Assembly (NCBI GenBank): GCA_021299715.1
Contig: JAJTEL010000002.1
Coordinates: forward strand, 310,001-374,000
Direction of reading: 5' to 3'
Source: Ilumatobacteraceae bacterium
GTDB taxonomy: Bacteria; Actinomycetota; Acidimicrobiia; Acidimicrobiales; Ilumatobacteraceae
DNA length: 64,000 nt
The notes under the pieces are model-generated. The model was not told the DNA's origin. It searched no databases and saw nothing but the letters and a program-made list of their open reading frames with translations. The first letter of the stretch is position 1; each line of letters begins with the position of its first letter. The translations under genes and the position numbers were made by a program. This document shows, piece by piece, positions 1 through 7,816 of this stretch.

Positions 1-1
1 C

Positions 2-736
2 GAGAGGGCTGGCTTTAGCAGTGTGTTTTTGTCCGGGTTTGCTTTAGCGGGAACGCATCTTGGCGTACCCGACATTGGCATTCTCGGATTTAACGAAGTA
101 GCAGATGCCGCGCAACGCGTGTGTGCTGCTGTTCCACATATGAATGTGATCGTGGATGCCGACACTGGGTACGGCGATGTTGACGCCGTCATTTGCACGG
201 TGCATACGTGGGAACAAGCAGGTGCAGCAGGGATTTTTTTAGAAGATCAAGTGTGGCCAAAAAAGTGCGGTCACATGGACGGCAAAGAAGTGGTCGACGC
301 TCACGAATGGTTGGCAAAGTTGTCGGCTGCTGTGCGTGAGAGAAACAATTTGTTCGTCACTGCGCGTACAGATGCTCGCGCAGTTCTCGGACTCGATGAA
401 GCGTTAGAGCGAGGTCGCATGGCTCGCGACCTTGGTGTTGATGCCGTGTTTGTAGAAGCACCTCAGTCTGTGGACGAACTAGAGACAATTGCGCACGAGC
501 TCACGGGCGTTCATCTGGTTGCCAACATGGTGGAGAAAGGCAAGACCCCACTTCTCACGTCACAGGAATTGAAAGAGATGGGGTTCTCCATTGTCATCTC
601 GCCACTTTCTGGTCTTTTGGCTGCGTCGCGCGCCATAGAAACGGCGTACCGCACCTTGCGAACAGAAGGTTCGCTACGAGACCATCTCCATACATTGACG
701 GGGTTTTCCGAATTCACCGAGATCGTGGCCGAATAA
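2..736 (+). CDS. Isocitrate lyase/PEP mutase family protein (5' truncated)
   Basis: The reading frame is open to the window edge, so the N-terminus lies outside; the GTG at 23 is only an internal codon. The visible part has the family's metal-binding stretch DADTGYG (near 155-175), EDQVWP and the KKCGH signature with the catalytic Cys (about 260-274), followed by a TARTDAR strand, all typical of the PEP mutase/methylisocitrate lyase TIM barrel. Members cleave or rearrange C-C or C-P bonds of small 2-oxo or hydroxy acids with Mg2+ (methylisocitrate lyase, dimethylmalate lyase, oxaloacetate decarboxylase). The sequence does not tell which substrate is used. It ends about 30 nt before the metX promoter. 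Confidence 0.85.
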   Translation, partial: ERAGFSSVFLSGFALAGTHLGVPDIGILGFNEVADAAQRVCAAVPHMNVIVDADTGYGDVDAVICTVHTWEQAGAAGIFLEDQVWPKKCGHMDGKEVVDAHEWLAKLSAAVRERNNLFVTARTDARAVLGLDEALERGRMARDLGVDAVFVEAPQSVDELETIAHELTGVHLVANMVEKGKTPLLTSQELKEMGFSIVISPLSGLLAASRAIETAYRTLRTEGSLRDHLHTLTGFSEFTEIVAE

Positions 737-764
737 ATCCCTGTTGTTGCACTGCGGTGAGGGG

Positions 765-770
765 TAGAGT
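765..770 (+). promoter_or_regulatory. Putative -10 element TAGAGT for the metX leader
   Basis: TAGAGT fits the actinobacterial TANNNT -10 and would start transcription near 777, just upstream of the riboswitch-like leader. A weak TTGTTG -35 candidate lies at 744-749 (15-nt spacing). Confidence 0.5.
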
Positions 771-774
771 TTGC

Positions 775-900
775 TCCAGCATTACGAGAGACCAGATGGT
801 CCGGCAACCGGGGTGACAGCCGCACGGTGCCTCCTTATCGCAAGATAAGGGATGTGGTTCTGCAGAGCAGAACAACAGGTCGCTGTCTCCTGTAAGCGAA
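775..900 (+). promoter_or_regulatory. SAM riboswitch-like leader (SAM-I/SAM-IV clan) upstream of metX
   Basis: The leader contains a short GACC-AGAT-GGTC stem followed directly by CCGGCAACC (801-809) and then CACGGTGCC (823-831). This is the core order shared by SAM-I and SAM-IV aptamers, in which GCAACC pairs with GGTGC. A perfect 7-bp GCAA-loop hairpin follows (833-850), then a 7-bp hairpin GTTCTGC/GCAGAAC (857-873) and a 5-bp hairpin ACAGG/CCTGT (875-893). No U-tract follows any of these stems, so control of the metX ribosome site (AGGAAGA near 920) is more likely than termination. The position before a methionine biosynthesis gene agrees. The subclass and the P1 pairing could not be settled by eye. 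Confidence 0.68.
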
Positions 901-931
901 ATATCGTCACCCGCACAGAACAGGAAGAACA

Positions 932-2119
932 ATGGTTGCTCAGTTTCGACACAACGCGTTGCCGTACCCTGCCTCTGGCGCGTGGATGCCCGGTGACCCC
1001 GTCGGCCATCGGCAGTTTCATACGTTTGCAACGGAGCGACCTTTTTCGTTGGAGGGTGGTGCTTCTCTTTCGAACGTCACCGTTGCTTATGAAACGTGGG
1101 GAACTCTCAACAGCGATGCATCAAATGCAATCTTGGTGTGTCACGCGTGGACTGGCGACAGTCACGTCACAGGACCAGCATCGGAAGGTCATCCCACTCC
1201 CGGATGGTGGGAAGGTGTCGTTGGCAGGGGTCACGCAGTAGATACAGACAAGTACTTTGTGGTGTGCGCAAATGTCTTGGGCGGATGTCAAGGCTCAACA
1301 GGTCCAGCGTCAATGCATCCAGACGATGGAAAGCCGTACGGTCTTCGTTTTCCAGTTGTCACAATTCGCGACATGGTGCGCGCACAAGCATCACTAGCCG
1401 ATGCGTTAGGAATTCGTTCGTGGCGCGCGGTGATTGGTGGCTCCATGGGAGGAATGCAGGCGCTGGAATGGGCCATCATGTTCCCAAACAGAGTGCGCGC
1501 ACTTGCCGCAATTGCAACATCGGCAGCAGCATCGGCCCAGCAAATCGCATGGAGCTCAATCGGTCGTCGTGCGTTACTAATGGATCCTGGTTATAACGAG
1601 GGCGACTATTACAACGCAGCGCCAGATGCCGGTCCGTGGTACGGGTTGGCTATTGCGCGAATGGTTGCACAGGTGACATTTCGAACCGACACTCGTTTCA
1701 CAGAGAAGTTCGGACGACAACTCAGCGACAGCAGTTTGGACGCACATGGCATCGACCTGTTTTCTCGCTTCAGCGTGGAGGGGTATCTAGACCATCACGG
1801 TGACAAGTTGGTTCGTCGATTCGACGCCAATAGTTATTTGTACATCGGCAAAGCAATGGATCTCCACGACATTGGCCGATCTCGTGGTGGGGTAGACCAA
1901 GCACTTGCTCGCATCACGGCGCCAACACTGACTCTCAGCATTGACTCAGACATCTTGTATCCGCCGTATCAGCAAGAGTTCATTCATCAACACCTACGTG
2001 AGAAGGACTCTCGGACACGTCACGCCACCATTGAAAGCGGCGAGGGCCACGATGGTTTCTTGGTGGAAACCGCCCCTGTCAGCCTGCAGCTGTCTCAGTT
2101 CTTGGCCGATACCGAGTAG
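932..2119 (+). CDS. metX: Homoserine O-acyltransferase MetX
   Basis: A 395-residue alpha/beta-hydrolase-fold enzyme that acylates the hydroxyl of homoserine (acetyl-CoA or succinyl-CoA donor) for methionine synthesis in the cytosol. The nucleophile elbow is GGSMGGMQALEW with Ser171; the acid is probably Asp340 (IDSDILYPP) and the base His373 (GEGHDGFL), giving a complete triad. Length and domain order match MetX. The ATG at 932 follows AGGAAGA by a suitable distance. The riboswitch-like leader implies repression by S-adenosylmethionine. Acetyl versus succinyl specificity cannot be read here with certainty. A PLP-dependent enzyme that could use the product lies at 31937-33094. Confidence 0.93.
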   Translation: MVAQFRHNALPYPASGAWMPGDPVGHRQFHTFATERPFSLEGGASLSNVTVAYETWGTLNSDASNAILVCHAWTGDSHVTGPASEGHPTPGWWEGVVGRGHAVDTDKYFVVCANVLGGCQGSTGPASMHPDDGKPYGLRFPVVTIRDMVRAQASLADALGIRSWRAVIGGSMGGMQALEWAIMFPNRVRALAAIATSAAASAQQIAWSSIGRRALLMDPGYNEGDYYNAAPDAGPWYGLAIARMVAQVTFRTDTRFTEKFGRQLSDSSLDAHGIDLFSRFSVEGYLDHHGDKLVRRFDANSYLYIGKAMDLHDIGRSRGGVDQALARITAPTLTLSIDSDILYPPYQQEFIHQHLREKDSRTRHATIESGEGHDGFLVETAPVSLQLSQFLADTE

Positions 2120-2158
2120 CCCGCCACACGGGTGCTTGGCGTGAGAGACTAGGAGCCC

Positions 2159-2554
2159 ATGGAAGTGTCGGTTGTTGCATCCAGTGTGTCCGTGAATGTT
2201 CTCGGCATCGGCCTCATTGTTCTGGGACTTGTGCTGCTTGTTGTCACACTTGGGTTCTGGCGAGCAGCAGTGGAAGACCCCGAAGTACTGGCCCCACTTG
2301 AAGTGATGGCCGACCGCGCGTACGCACGTGCCGACGACGCCAAACGTTTGGCGTTACTCAATCAAGTTCGTCCAGACGGTGCAGAACCCGTGGTTCATCA
2401 CGCAGCGCCACCTGTGCTTACTCGTGAGCCTCTCTCTGAACCCGAACGACCATTCGACGATCCGTACGACCACTCAGACGATGCAGTGGACGTGTTGCCG
2501 TCGGCTCCATCAATTATCGACCCATTGTTGAATCAGCGACAGGAGAACCAGTAA
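2159..2554 (+). CDS. Small single-pass membrane protein, unknown function
   Basis: 131 residues with one strong hydrophobic segment at about residues 10-30 (VLGIGLIVLGLVLLVVTLGF), then a charged cytoplasmic-type tail rich in Asp, Glu and Pro. The AGGAG 3-4 nt before the ATG supports this start. Its stop overlaps the next start (TAATG), so it is translationally coupled to the 73-residue protein and probably to the EamA transporter. No known family was recognised; the function is unknown. Confidence 0.75.
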   Translation: MEVSVVASSVSVNVLGIGLIVLGLVLLVVTLGFWRAAVEDPEVLAPLEVMADRAYARADDAKRLALLNQVRPDGAEPVVHHAAPPVLTREPLSEPERPFDDPYDHSDDAVDVLPSAPSIIDPLLNQRQENQ

Positions 2555-2775
2555 TGGCTGCATTTGATCCCCAAGAAATGATTGCGCGATTTCGCGATAG
2601 AGCCGCCGCAGTACGCAAACGTCCGCTACCGCCCGTTGCCGGTGAAGAACGTCAGTTGTTCATTGCCCAAGCCGAAGCAGACTTCCGTGACTTCGCCATC
2701 ATCGGTGATGCCACAGCAACCATTGAAGACGGCGTTCTCACTCTTCGTATCGATCTGAATCCGCCCGCGAAGTGA
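2554..2775 (+). CDS. Small conserved-looking protein, unknown function
   Basis: 73 residues, soluble, with a basic helical first half (EMIARFRDRAAAVRKRPLPP) and a C-terminal stretch that looks like a beta hairpin (ATIEDGVLTLRIDL). It is coupled at both ends: TAATG with the gene before, and a GTGA overlap with the EamA gene after. The compact fold and tight coupling argue for a real protein, but no function can be assigned. Confidence 0.72.
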   Translation: MAAFDPQEMIARFRDRAAAVRKRPLPPVAGEERQLFIAQAEADFRDFAIIGDATATIEDGVLTLRIDLNPPAK

Positions 2776-3695
2776 CATTCGCACAACGCACGTCTACCTC
2801 GCTTCGGCAACGCGACGACATTCATGTCATCGCAGCAATTACCGCCGTTGTTGCATGGGGTGTTGGTCCCATTTTTAACAAGGCAATGTCGGTAGATACG
2901 CCGGCAATCGTGTTCTATCGAATGCTGATAGGCGCACCCATGATGATTGCTGTTGCATACAGCACCGGCGGCGCACTAACGCGCGACCTCATGAGGATCA
3001 CCGCTCTACCAGGAGTTTTATTTGGCTTGTCGTTTATCACCGGATTTGCATCAGTGAAAATGACATCAATTGCCAATGCAACGCTCATTACAACAGTGCA
3101 ACCAATTCTTGTCTTGTTTGTTGCGCCCAAACTTTTTGGCGAGCGAATTCGTGCGCGTCAATTGTTGTATTCGGCTTTTTCAATGGCTGGAGTACTGCTT
3201 GTAGTACTAGCTGCTACGTCCACAAGCGGAGCCAAACTCAGCGGTGACCTTATGGCGCTGCTGAATGTAGTGCTATGGACCGTGTATTTCATCATGTCGA
3301 AGAAGCGCCGCGTTGAAGGTGTGCATTCGTGGTCATATTTGGCCGCAGTCTTTTTGTGGGCGTCGTTTTTTATTCTTCCGTTCGGAGTTATTGCATCAAG
3401 CGATCTCGGCGCAATGAAATCGACCGACTGGGTGTACGTGTTAGCAATGGCAATTGGGCCAGGCTTAGTAGGACACGGTCTGATGACATGGGCGCAAAGC
3501 CATGTAGACGTCACTTTGGCATCATTGCTGGGCCTACTGAGTCCCGTTATTTCCACCGTTGCGGCATGGATTGTGTTCGACGAATCGCTGACCTTGTGGC
3601 AGATGGTGGGTGCAGCGACCGTATTGAGTTTCTTGGCTCTGTTGGTGGGGGAGCAGAAGTCATCCGCCGAAGCGGCCATTGAGCGCGAGGTCTAG
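2772..3695 (+). CDS. EamA/DMT-superfamily membrane transporter
   Basis: 307 residues with about ten hydrophobic helices arranged as two EamA repeats; the second begins near residue 155 (LMALLNVVLWTVYFIMS). The family exports or takes up metabolites such as amino acids and nucleotides at the inner membrane; the substrate is not predictable. GTG start at 2772 overlaps the stop of the small upstream gene by four bases, so the three genes form an operon. It is followed closely by tRNA-Gly, which has its own promoter. Confidence 0.85.
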   Translation: MTFAQRTSTSLRQRDDIHVIAAITAVVAWGVGPIFNKAMSVDTPAIVFYRMLIGAPMMIAVAYSTGGALTRDLMRITALPGVLFGLSFITGFASVKMTSIANATLITTVQPILVLFVAPKLFGERIRARQLLYSAFSMAGVLLVVLAATSTSGAKLSGDLMALLNVVLWTVYFIMSKKRRVEGVHSWSYLAAVFLWASFFILPFGVIASSDLGAMKSTDWVYVLAMAIGPGLVGHGLMTWAQSHVDVTLASLLGLLSPVISTVAAWIVFDESLTLWQMVGAATVLSFLALLVGEQKSSAEAAIEREV

Positions 3696-3723
3696 CCCCG
3701 GTTGCGACCCGAAGTTGCCTCGC

Positions 3724-3729
3724 TAGGAT
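3724..3729 (+). promoter_or_regulatory. Putative -10 element TAGGAT for tRNA-Gly
   Basis: TAGGAT lies 13 nt before the first base of the mature tRNA, so the primary transcript would carry only a few leader bases. Confidence 0.5.
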
Positions 3730-3742
3730 GAGGGTCACACAT

Positions 3743-3818
3743 GCGGATGTGGCTCAGTTGGTAGAGCATCACCTTGCCAAGGTGAGGGTCGCGAGTTCGA
3801 ATCTCGTCATCCGCTCCA
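3743..3818 (+). tRNA. tRNA-Gly (anticodon GCC)
   Basis: Acceptor arms GCGGATG and CATCCGC pair perfectly; the anticodon arm is CACCT-TGCCA-AGGTG with GCC in the loop, and the T arm carries GTTCGAATC. CCA is encoded at 3816-3818. All four arms close, with a standard 76-nt length. Confidence 0.97.
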
Positions 3819-3820
3819 AG

Positions 3821-3846
3821 AAAACCGCCCTCCGGGGCGGTTTTTG
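3821..3846 (+). terminator. Rho-independent terminator after tRNA-Gly
   Basis: AAAACCGCCC-TCCG-GGGCGGTTTTT is a GC-rich 6-bp stem extended by A-T pairs and followed by T's. The A-rich 5' side makes it usable in both directions, so it may also end the minus-strand oxidoreductase operon that stops at 3856. Confidence 0.9.
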
Positions 3847-3855
3847 TGTTTTGGC

Positions 3856-4809
3856 CTATTTCGTGGGCCCGTAGTTCCTAATTTCGTCCAAAATTTCGGC
3901 CACTCGCAGAGAACTCTGGATGGGGAACAATGGGGCGGAGTTGTCGCGAATGTTCGCACTGACCGCTTCCACCATCAGCGCGAATGCGTCGCTGGCGGGG
4001 AAGTGCTCGGTGGTGTCACCTAGAAGCAGTGTGCCGGGCTGTTTCCACAGTGTGAAGGCTTCGCCCTCACCCGTGCGCATGGTGGCGTTGGTGCCCGTGA
4101 CCACAATTTTCTGCGTTGCGGGAAGATCGAATGAACACGACGCGTTGACTTCTACCGCATCATTCAGGCGTGCCTGAATATGTGTAGTGAGGTCAATTCC
4201 TTCTGCACTCATGGTTCGCTCAATGTCGGTGATGCGAACAGTGATGTCTTCATTCAGAAGCATCATCCATAAGTGCACTTGGTAACACCCCACATCAAGG
4301 AGGGCGCCGCCACCAAACTCCGGAAGCGACCTGTAATTGCCGGTGAGGTTTCCTTGGAACGTAAAAGCAGATGCAATGGACGAGATGTCACCGATGTCTC
4401 CACGTTGCACAACATCGGACATTCTCTTCATGCGTGGCTGCCACCGCGTCCACACTGCTTCCACGAGTAGCCGGTTATTGCGCTCGGCCGCAGACATCAT
4501 GGTGCGAACTTCTGCTGCATTCATCGCAAGTGGTTTTTCGCACAGAACGTGTTTTCCGGCGTCTAGTGCGGCAATCACCCACTGTGCGTGTTGTGCGTTG
4601 GTCAGGCTGATGTACACGGCATCAACGGTGGAATCGGCCAGGAGGGCATCGTACGACTGATGCACAATCTCTGGTTCCAATTTCGCAGAACGTGCAGGGT
4701 CTCTACTGGCTACTGCGCGTAACACGGCTCCGGGCGCCGCATGCACTGCAGCGGCCATTGCTTGCTTGGCTACATATCCAGCACCAATGAAGCCCCAGCG
4801 AATGGTCAC
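3856..4809 (-). CDS. Gfo/Idh/MocA family NAD(P)-dependent oxidoreductase
   Basis: 317 residues. The N-terminal Rossmann fold carries GFIGAGYVA (residues 6-14); the family EKP motif is at 91-93 and the second-domain motif DVGCYQVH is at about 169-176 with the conserved Asp and His. Members oxidise or reduce sugars, inositols and related polyols. The GTG start at 4809 overlaps the stop of the upstream paralogue by 3 bases, so the two are co-translated. The pair may act on one substrate in sequence or as a hetero-oligomer, but the substrate is unknown. Confidence 0.9.
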   Translation of the reverse strand: MTIRWGFIGAGYVAKQAMAAAVHAAPGAVLRAVASRDPARSAKLEPEIVHQSYDALLADSTVDAVYISLTNAQHAQWVIAALDAGKHVLCEKPLAMNAAEVRTMMSAAERNNRLLVEAVWTRWQPRMKRMSDVVQRGDIGDISSIASAFTFQGNLTGNYRSLPEFGGGALLDVGCYQVHLWMMLLNEDITVRITDIERTMSAEGIDLTTHIQARLNDAVEVNASCSFDLPATQKIVVTGTNATMRTGEGEAFTLWKQPGTLLLGDTTEHFPASDAFALMVEAVSANIRDNSAPLFPIQSSLRVAEILDEIRNYGPTK

Positions 4810-5843
4810 GGTGTTTTGATGTTTGGCGTAACGGGCATGGCGTTAGCAAGTGCCGATTCTTCGGCGGCTTCCATGATGGCCACAACATTTCGAGATTGTG
4901 TTGCAAGAGTCGAGACGGGTGTTGCTGCACGAATGTTCTGAACAAGAGATTTGTGAAACGAAAATGGTTCAACGTTGTCTAATGGCACTACTGATCGTGA
5001 TCCGTCGGCGTTGAATACCGTGAGGATGGCAGGAAGGTCTGCAACGGTGGGTTCTGCAGATGGGTTCCAGTCGCCAACAATGGCTCCCCTTGTTCCTAGA
5101 ACATAAAACTTCGGCTTGCGTGCTGCAGCAAGGTCTGAGTTCACGAATGTTGCTTGGGTTCCGGACGTGAACGTGATGGTTACTTGCGCATGATCGGCAT
5201 TGGTTGCGTGCATCCAAACACGTTTGTGATTCTGTCCGCTGACATGCGCAATGGCGTCGGGAATGATTCCGAGAATTTGATCAATGAAGTGGCTTCCCCA
5301 GTCGAAGATTGCTCCGCCCGAAACTTCTGCATTCGAATGCCAGTATGTGCATGGTTCTGAATAGCCACCAACGAAACAGTCGTACTGAAATACGTCGCCA
5401 ATAGCGCCCTCTTCAATAAGGCGCTTCATGGTGACAAAGTCTGCGTCGTAGCGGCGATTCTGGTACACCACCAGCATGAGGTTTTTGGCGGCGGCTAGCG
5501 CCATTACTTCGTCGCATTGTTCGGCGGTGAGCGCCATGGGCTTTTCCAGCACCACATGAACACCGCGTTCAAGCGCGCACTTTGCCCATGAATAGTGGCT
5601 GTTGGGTGGAGTGGAGATCACCACAAGATCAATGAGTCCTGAATCGAGCATTTCAGTGGCGTCGGAGAACGCAGCAGCGTGCGGTGCTAGTTCTTTTGCA
5701 GCGGCCACTCGATCGGGGTTGGTGTCGCAAACAGCAGTCAGTTCAAGACCTGGCGTGCCCTGGACTGCCAGGTTGTGTTCGTGGCCGATGGCTCCGTAGG
5801 CCAAGAGACCTACACGAATATTGTCGGCACCGTTCAACGTCAT
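4806..5843 (-). CDS. Gfo/Idh/MocA family NAD(P)-dependent oxidoreductase
   Basis: 345 residues, first gene of the pair. It has a Rossmann motif GLLAYGAIGHEH near the N-terminus, LEKPMAL for the EKP motif and FDWGSHFID for the Asp/His motif. The ATG at 5843 is preferred over an upstream TTG at 5852 because TAGGAT lies 8 nt before it and can act as a Shine-Dalgarno site or as the -10 of a nearly leaderless mRNA. The gene diverges from the aromatic amino-acid operon starting at 5935. Unlike its neighbour it has an Ala in the glycine loop (LAYGAIG). Confidence 0.9.
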   Translation of the reverse strand: MTLNGADNIRVGLLAYGAIGHEHNLAVQGTPGLELTAVCDTNPDRVAAAKELAPHAAAFSDATEMLDSGLIDLVVISTPPNSHYSWAKCALERGVHVVLEKPMALTAEQCDEVMALAAAKNLMLVVYQNRRYDADFVTMKRLIEEGAIGDVFQYDCFVGGYSEPCTYWHSNAEVSGGAIFDWGSHFIDQILGIIPDAIAHVSGQNHKRVWMHATNADHAQVTITFTSGTQATFVNSDLAAARKPKFYVLGTRGAIVGDWNPSAEPTVADLPAILTVFNADGSRSVVPLDNVEPFSFHKSLVQNIRAATPVSTLATQSRNVVAIMEAAEESALANAMPVTPNIKTP

Positions 5844-5921
5844 AAGAGACAATCCTACGGAGTGCTGGCAGTGCAGTTGCCGTCAAGGGAAAAGTAACTC
5901 GGTGCCTTCCACGGGGATGGG

Positions 5922-5927
5922 TAAACT
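5922..5927 (+). promoter_or_regulatory. -10 element TAAACT for the aromatic operon (leaderless)
   Basis: TAAACT is followed by exactly 7 nt and then the GTG at 5935, so transcription would begin at or next to the start codon. Confidence 0.5.
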
Positions 5928-5934
5928 CGTACGG

Positions 5935-6876
5935 GTGACACGCGACATCAACGAGCCGGTTTTACTTTTCGCCGGACCCAGTGGAAGCTCGGATGAGCGT
6001 GCCGGACACCTCTTCGCTCAGGCATTCGATTCGCCTGAAGTTTTGCCACTTCGGTCACTTGAACAAGTGGTATCAACAGTGGACACCACGGTGGGCTGTC
6101 TTGGGGTTGTTCCGTTGGAAGATTCGCTACACGGGGAATTCACCCAGGCGGTCGCTCGGTTGCTGTTTAACACCACCAACACCTGCATCACTCGCACCTT
6201 GGTCCTCACGGAGAAGTTATGGGTGCAAACTCTCGATGCAACAAAGCCGCCCATGGTGGCTCACTCGCATTCATCCATCCTCGAACGTTTTGCCCCCGTA
6301 CTCGACGAGTTGGGAATAGTCGGCGTCTCCGCGCCTAACACCACCGAGGCATGCCGCATTGTTGCAGCACAGGGCAATCCGTTGCACGTAGCCCTTGCAC
6401 CCGATGTTGTGGCATCGCAGTTTTCGTTGGTTCATCATCAACTCATGGCTTCATCGGCTGTCGATGTCACCACTCGCTACGGACTTCTTGGTCGCGGAAT
6501 TCCCGAACCTCTTGAAGGTGTTGAGACCCTTGCGCTTATTTGCCCGCTTGAAGATCGAGTCGGGACCCTTGCTCGCATCATGGACATCTTCCGTCTGAAT
6601 GGTGTGAACTTGGTCAGTCTTCGCAGTATCAACGTCGGTGAACAGAACCCACACATGTTCTTGGTGGAACTTGCTGGACACCCCGTGGAAGATTCTGTTG
6701 CGGCGGCTGTTGTCGAACTCTTCAAGCATGACGTCTTCTTGAAGATTGTTGGTGTCTGCACGCCGGCCTCGCTTGCCATTGAAGATCACCCAGTGCGCAG
6801 TGTTCCTGCAATCTTGACGAATGTGGACGAATACCAGTCTTGGATCGACACGCATTCGACAGGTTCTCTTCAATGA
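5935..6876 (+). CDS. Prephenate dehydratase-like protein with ACT domain (divergent paralogue)
   Basis: 313 residues with the layout of bacterial prephenate dehydratase: a PDT-like domain (about 1-190) and a C-terminal ACT domain (about 210-290). The family motif PIENSVEGE appears here as PLEDSLHGE, and the essential TRF motif as TRY (VTTRYGLL). The ACT SRP motif is altered to SLRSINVG. The adjacent gene encodes a more canonical copy. The GTG at 5935 is chosen because of the -10 element 7 nt upstream; an ATG at 5917 is possible. It overlaps pheA by ATGA. It could be a weak or differently regulated enzyme, or a regulatory partner of PheA. The frame is intact, so it is not a pseudogene. Confidence 0.75.
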   Translation: MTRDINEPVLLFAGPSGSSDERAGHLFAQAFDSPEVLPLRSLEQVVSTVDTTVGCLGVVPLEDSLHGEFTQAVARLLFNTTNTCITRTLVLTEKLWVQTLDATKPPMVAHSHSSILERFAPVLDELGIVGVSAPNTTEACRIVAAQGNPLHVALAPDVVASQFSLVHHQLMASSAVDVTTRYGLLGRGIPEPLEGVETLALICPLEDRVGTLARIMDIFRLNGVNLVSLRSINVGEQNPHMFLVELAGHPVEDSVAAAVVELFKHDVFLKIVGVCTPASLAIEDHPVRSVPAILTNVDEYQSWIDTHSTGSLQ

Positions 6877-7808
6877 CCACCGAGATAAGCACCGTCGCAT
6901 ACCTGGGACCAGAAGGCAGTTTCTGCCACCAAGCCGCCCGAATGCTGCACACACACGGCGACGAATTCATTCCCATGAAAGATGTGAAGTCGGTTGTTGC
7001 CGCAGTAGAGAGCGGTCAGGTGCGACACGGGTTAGTTCCTATTGAGAATTCGGTTGAAGGTGAAGTCACTTCCACTGTTCATGAGATTGTCTTCAACACC
7101 GCCAATGTCTTTGTTCGCGAAGAAGTTGTCATTCCTGTCAGCTTTCACGCGTACACAAACTCGCCCCACTCACAGCCCACCACTGTGGTCAGTCACCCGT
7201 TTGCGTTAGCGCAATGTCAGAATTTCATTGCGTCGTCTCATCTCGCTGTGAAGTCTGCCGACTCAACAAGTGCTGCCTGTGAGAACTTGGCGAAGAACCC
7301 TGACCCGACAGTGGTTGCGTTGGGGTCGGTTTTGGCGGGAGAACTGTACGGACTTCACGTTTACAAAGAAAATGTTGAAGACAACACGGCCGCGCACACC
7401 AAGTTTTACCTGTTAAGTCGTTCGCTTCCTGCACAGCGAACACAAGACGAATATCGCACATGGATTGCCCTTGTTCCTCCCGACAATCACACCGGTGTGC
7501 TGGCAGATATTCTTCAGTGCTTCTCGTCTCGTGGACTTGCGGTGTTTTCCATCTCGTCGCGTCCACTTCGCACCGAACTCGGTGCGTACTGTTTTATCCT
7601 CACAACGGAAGGCTGGATTGGCGACGCCGCAGTCACAGACGCGTTGCAAGAGTTGTACAACATTGGCTCTACTGTGCGTGTGCTTGGTTCGTTCCAGGCG
7701 TGGGCCGGTGACGGAGTTGTTCCGTCACTGGCTGGTCTTGGCACAGTTTCTCCCGGATCGAACGCGGGATTCACCCAATCGTTGCCAACCATCCCGAGAG
7801 ATAGATAA
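6873..7808 (+). CDS. pheA: Prephenate dehydratase PheA
   Basis: 311 residues, monofunctional type. It converts prephenate to phenylpyruvate, with loss of water and CO2, for phenylalanine synthesis. AYLGPEGSFCHQAA opens the PDT domain, VPIENSVEGEV is canonical, and the catalytic Thr sits in HTKFYLL, with Lys in place of the usual Arg of TRF. The ACT domain (about residues 200-280) has GVLADILQCFSSRG and ISSRPL, matching the phenylalanine-binding SRP motif, so feedback inhibition by Phe is expected. The start overlaps the stop of the paralogue (ATGA). tyrA follows after 8 nt. Confidence 0.92.
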   Translation: MTTEISTVAYLGPEGSFCHQAARMLHTHGDEFIPMKDVKSVVAAVESGQVRHGLVPIENSVEGEVTSTVHEIVFNTANVFVREEVVIPVSFHAYTNSPHSQPTTVVSHPFALAQCQNFIASSHLAVKSADSTSAACENLAKNPDPTVVALGSVLAGELYGLHVYKENVEDNTAAHTKFYLLSRSLPAQRTQDEYRTWIALVPPDNHTGVLADILQCFSSRGLAVFSISSRPLRTELGAYCFILTTEGWIGDAAVTDALQELYNIGSTVRVLGSFQAWAGDGVVPSLAGLGTVSPGSNAGFTQSLPTIPRDR

Positions 7809-7816
7809 AAATCGGT

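Noticed and set aside
857-873. Hairpin as an intrinsic terminator in the metX leader
   Set aside because: The stem is perfect, but no U-tract follows, so it was treated as part of the riboswitch-like leader.
5935-6876. First prephenate dehydratase-like gene as a pseudogene
   Set aside because: The frame is intact over full length, TR and ACT features are partly kept, and it is coupled to pheA; divergence is more likely than decay.
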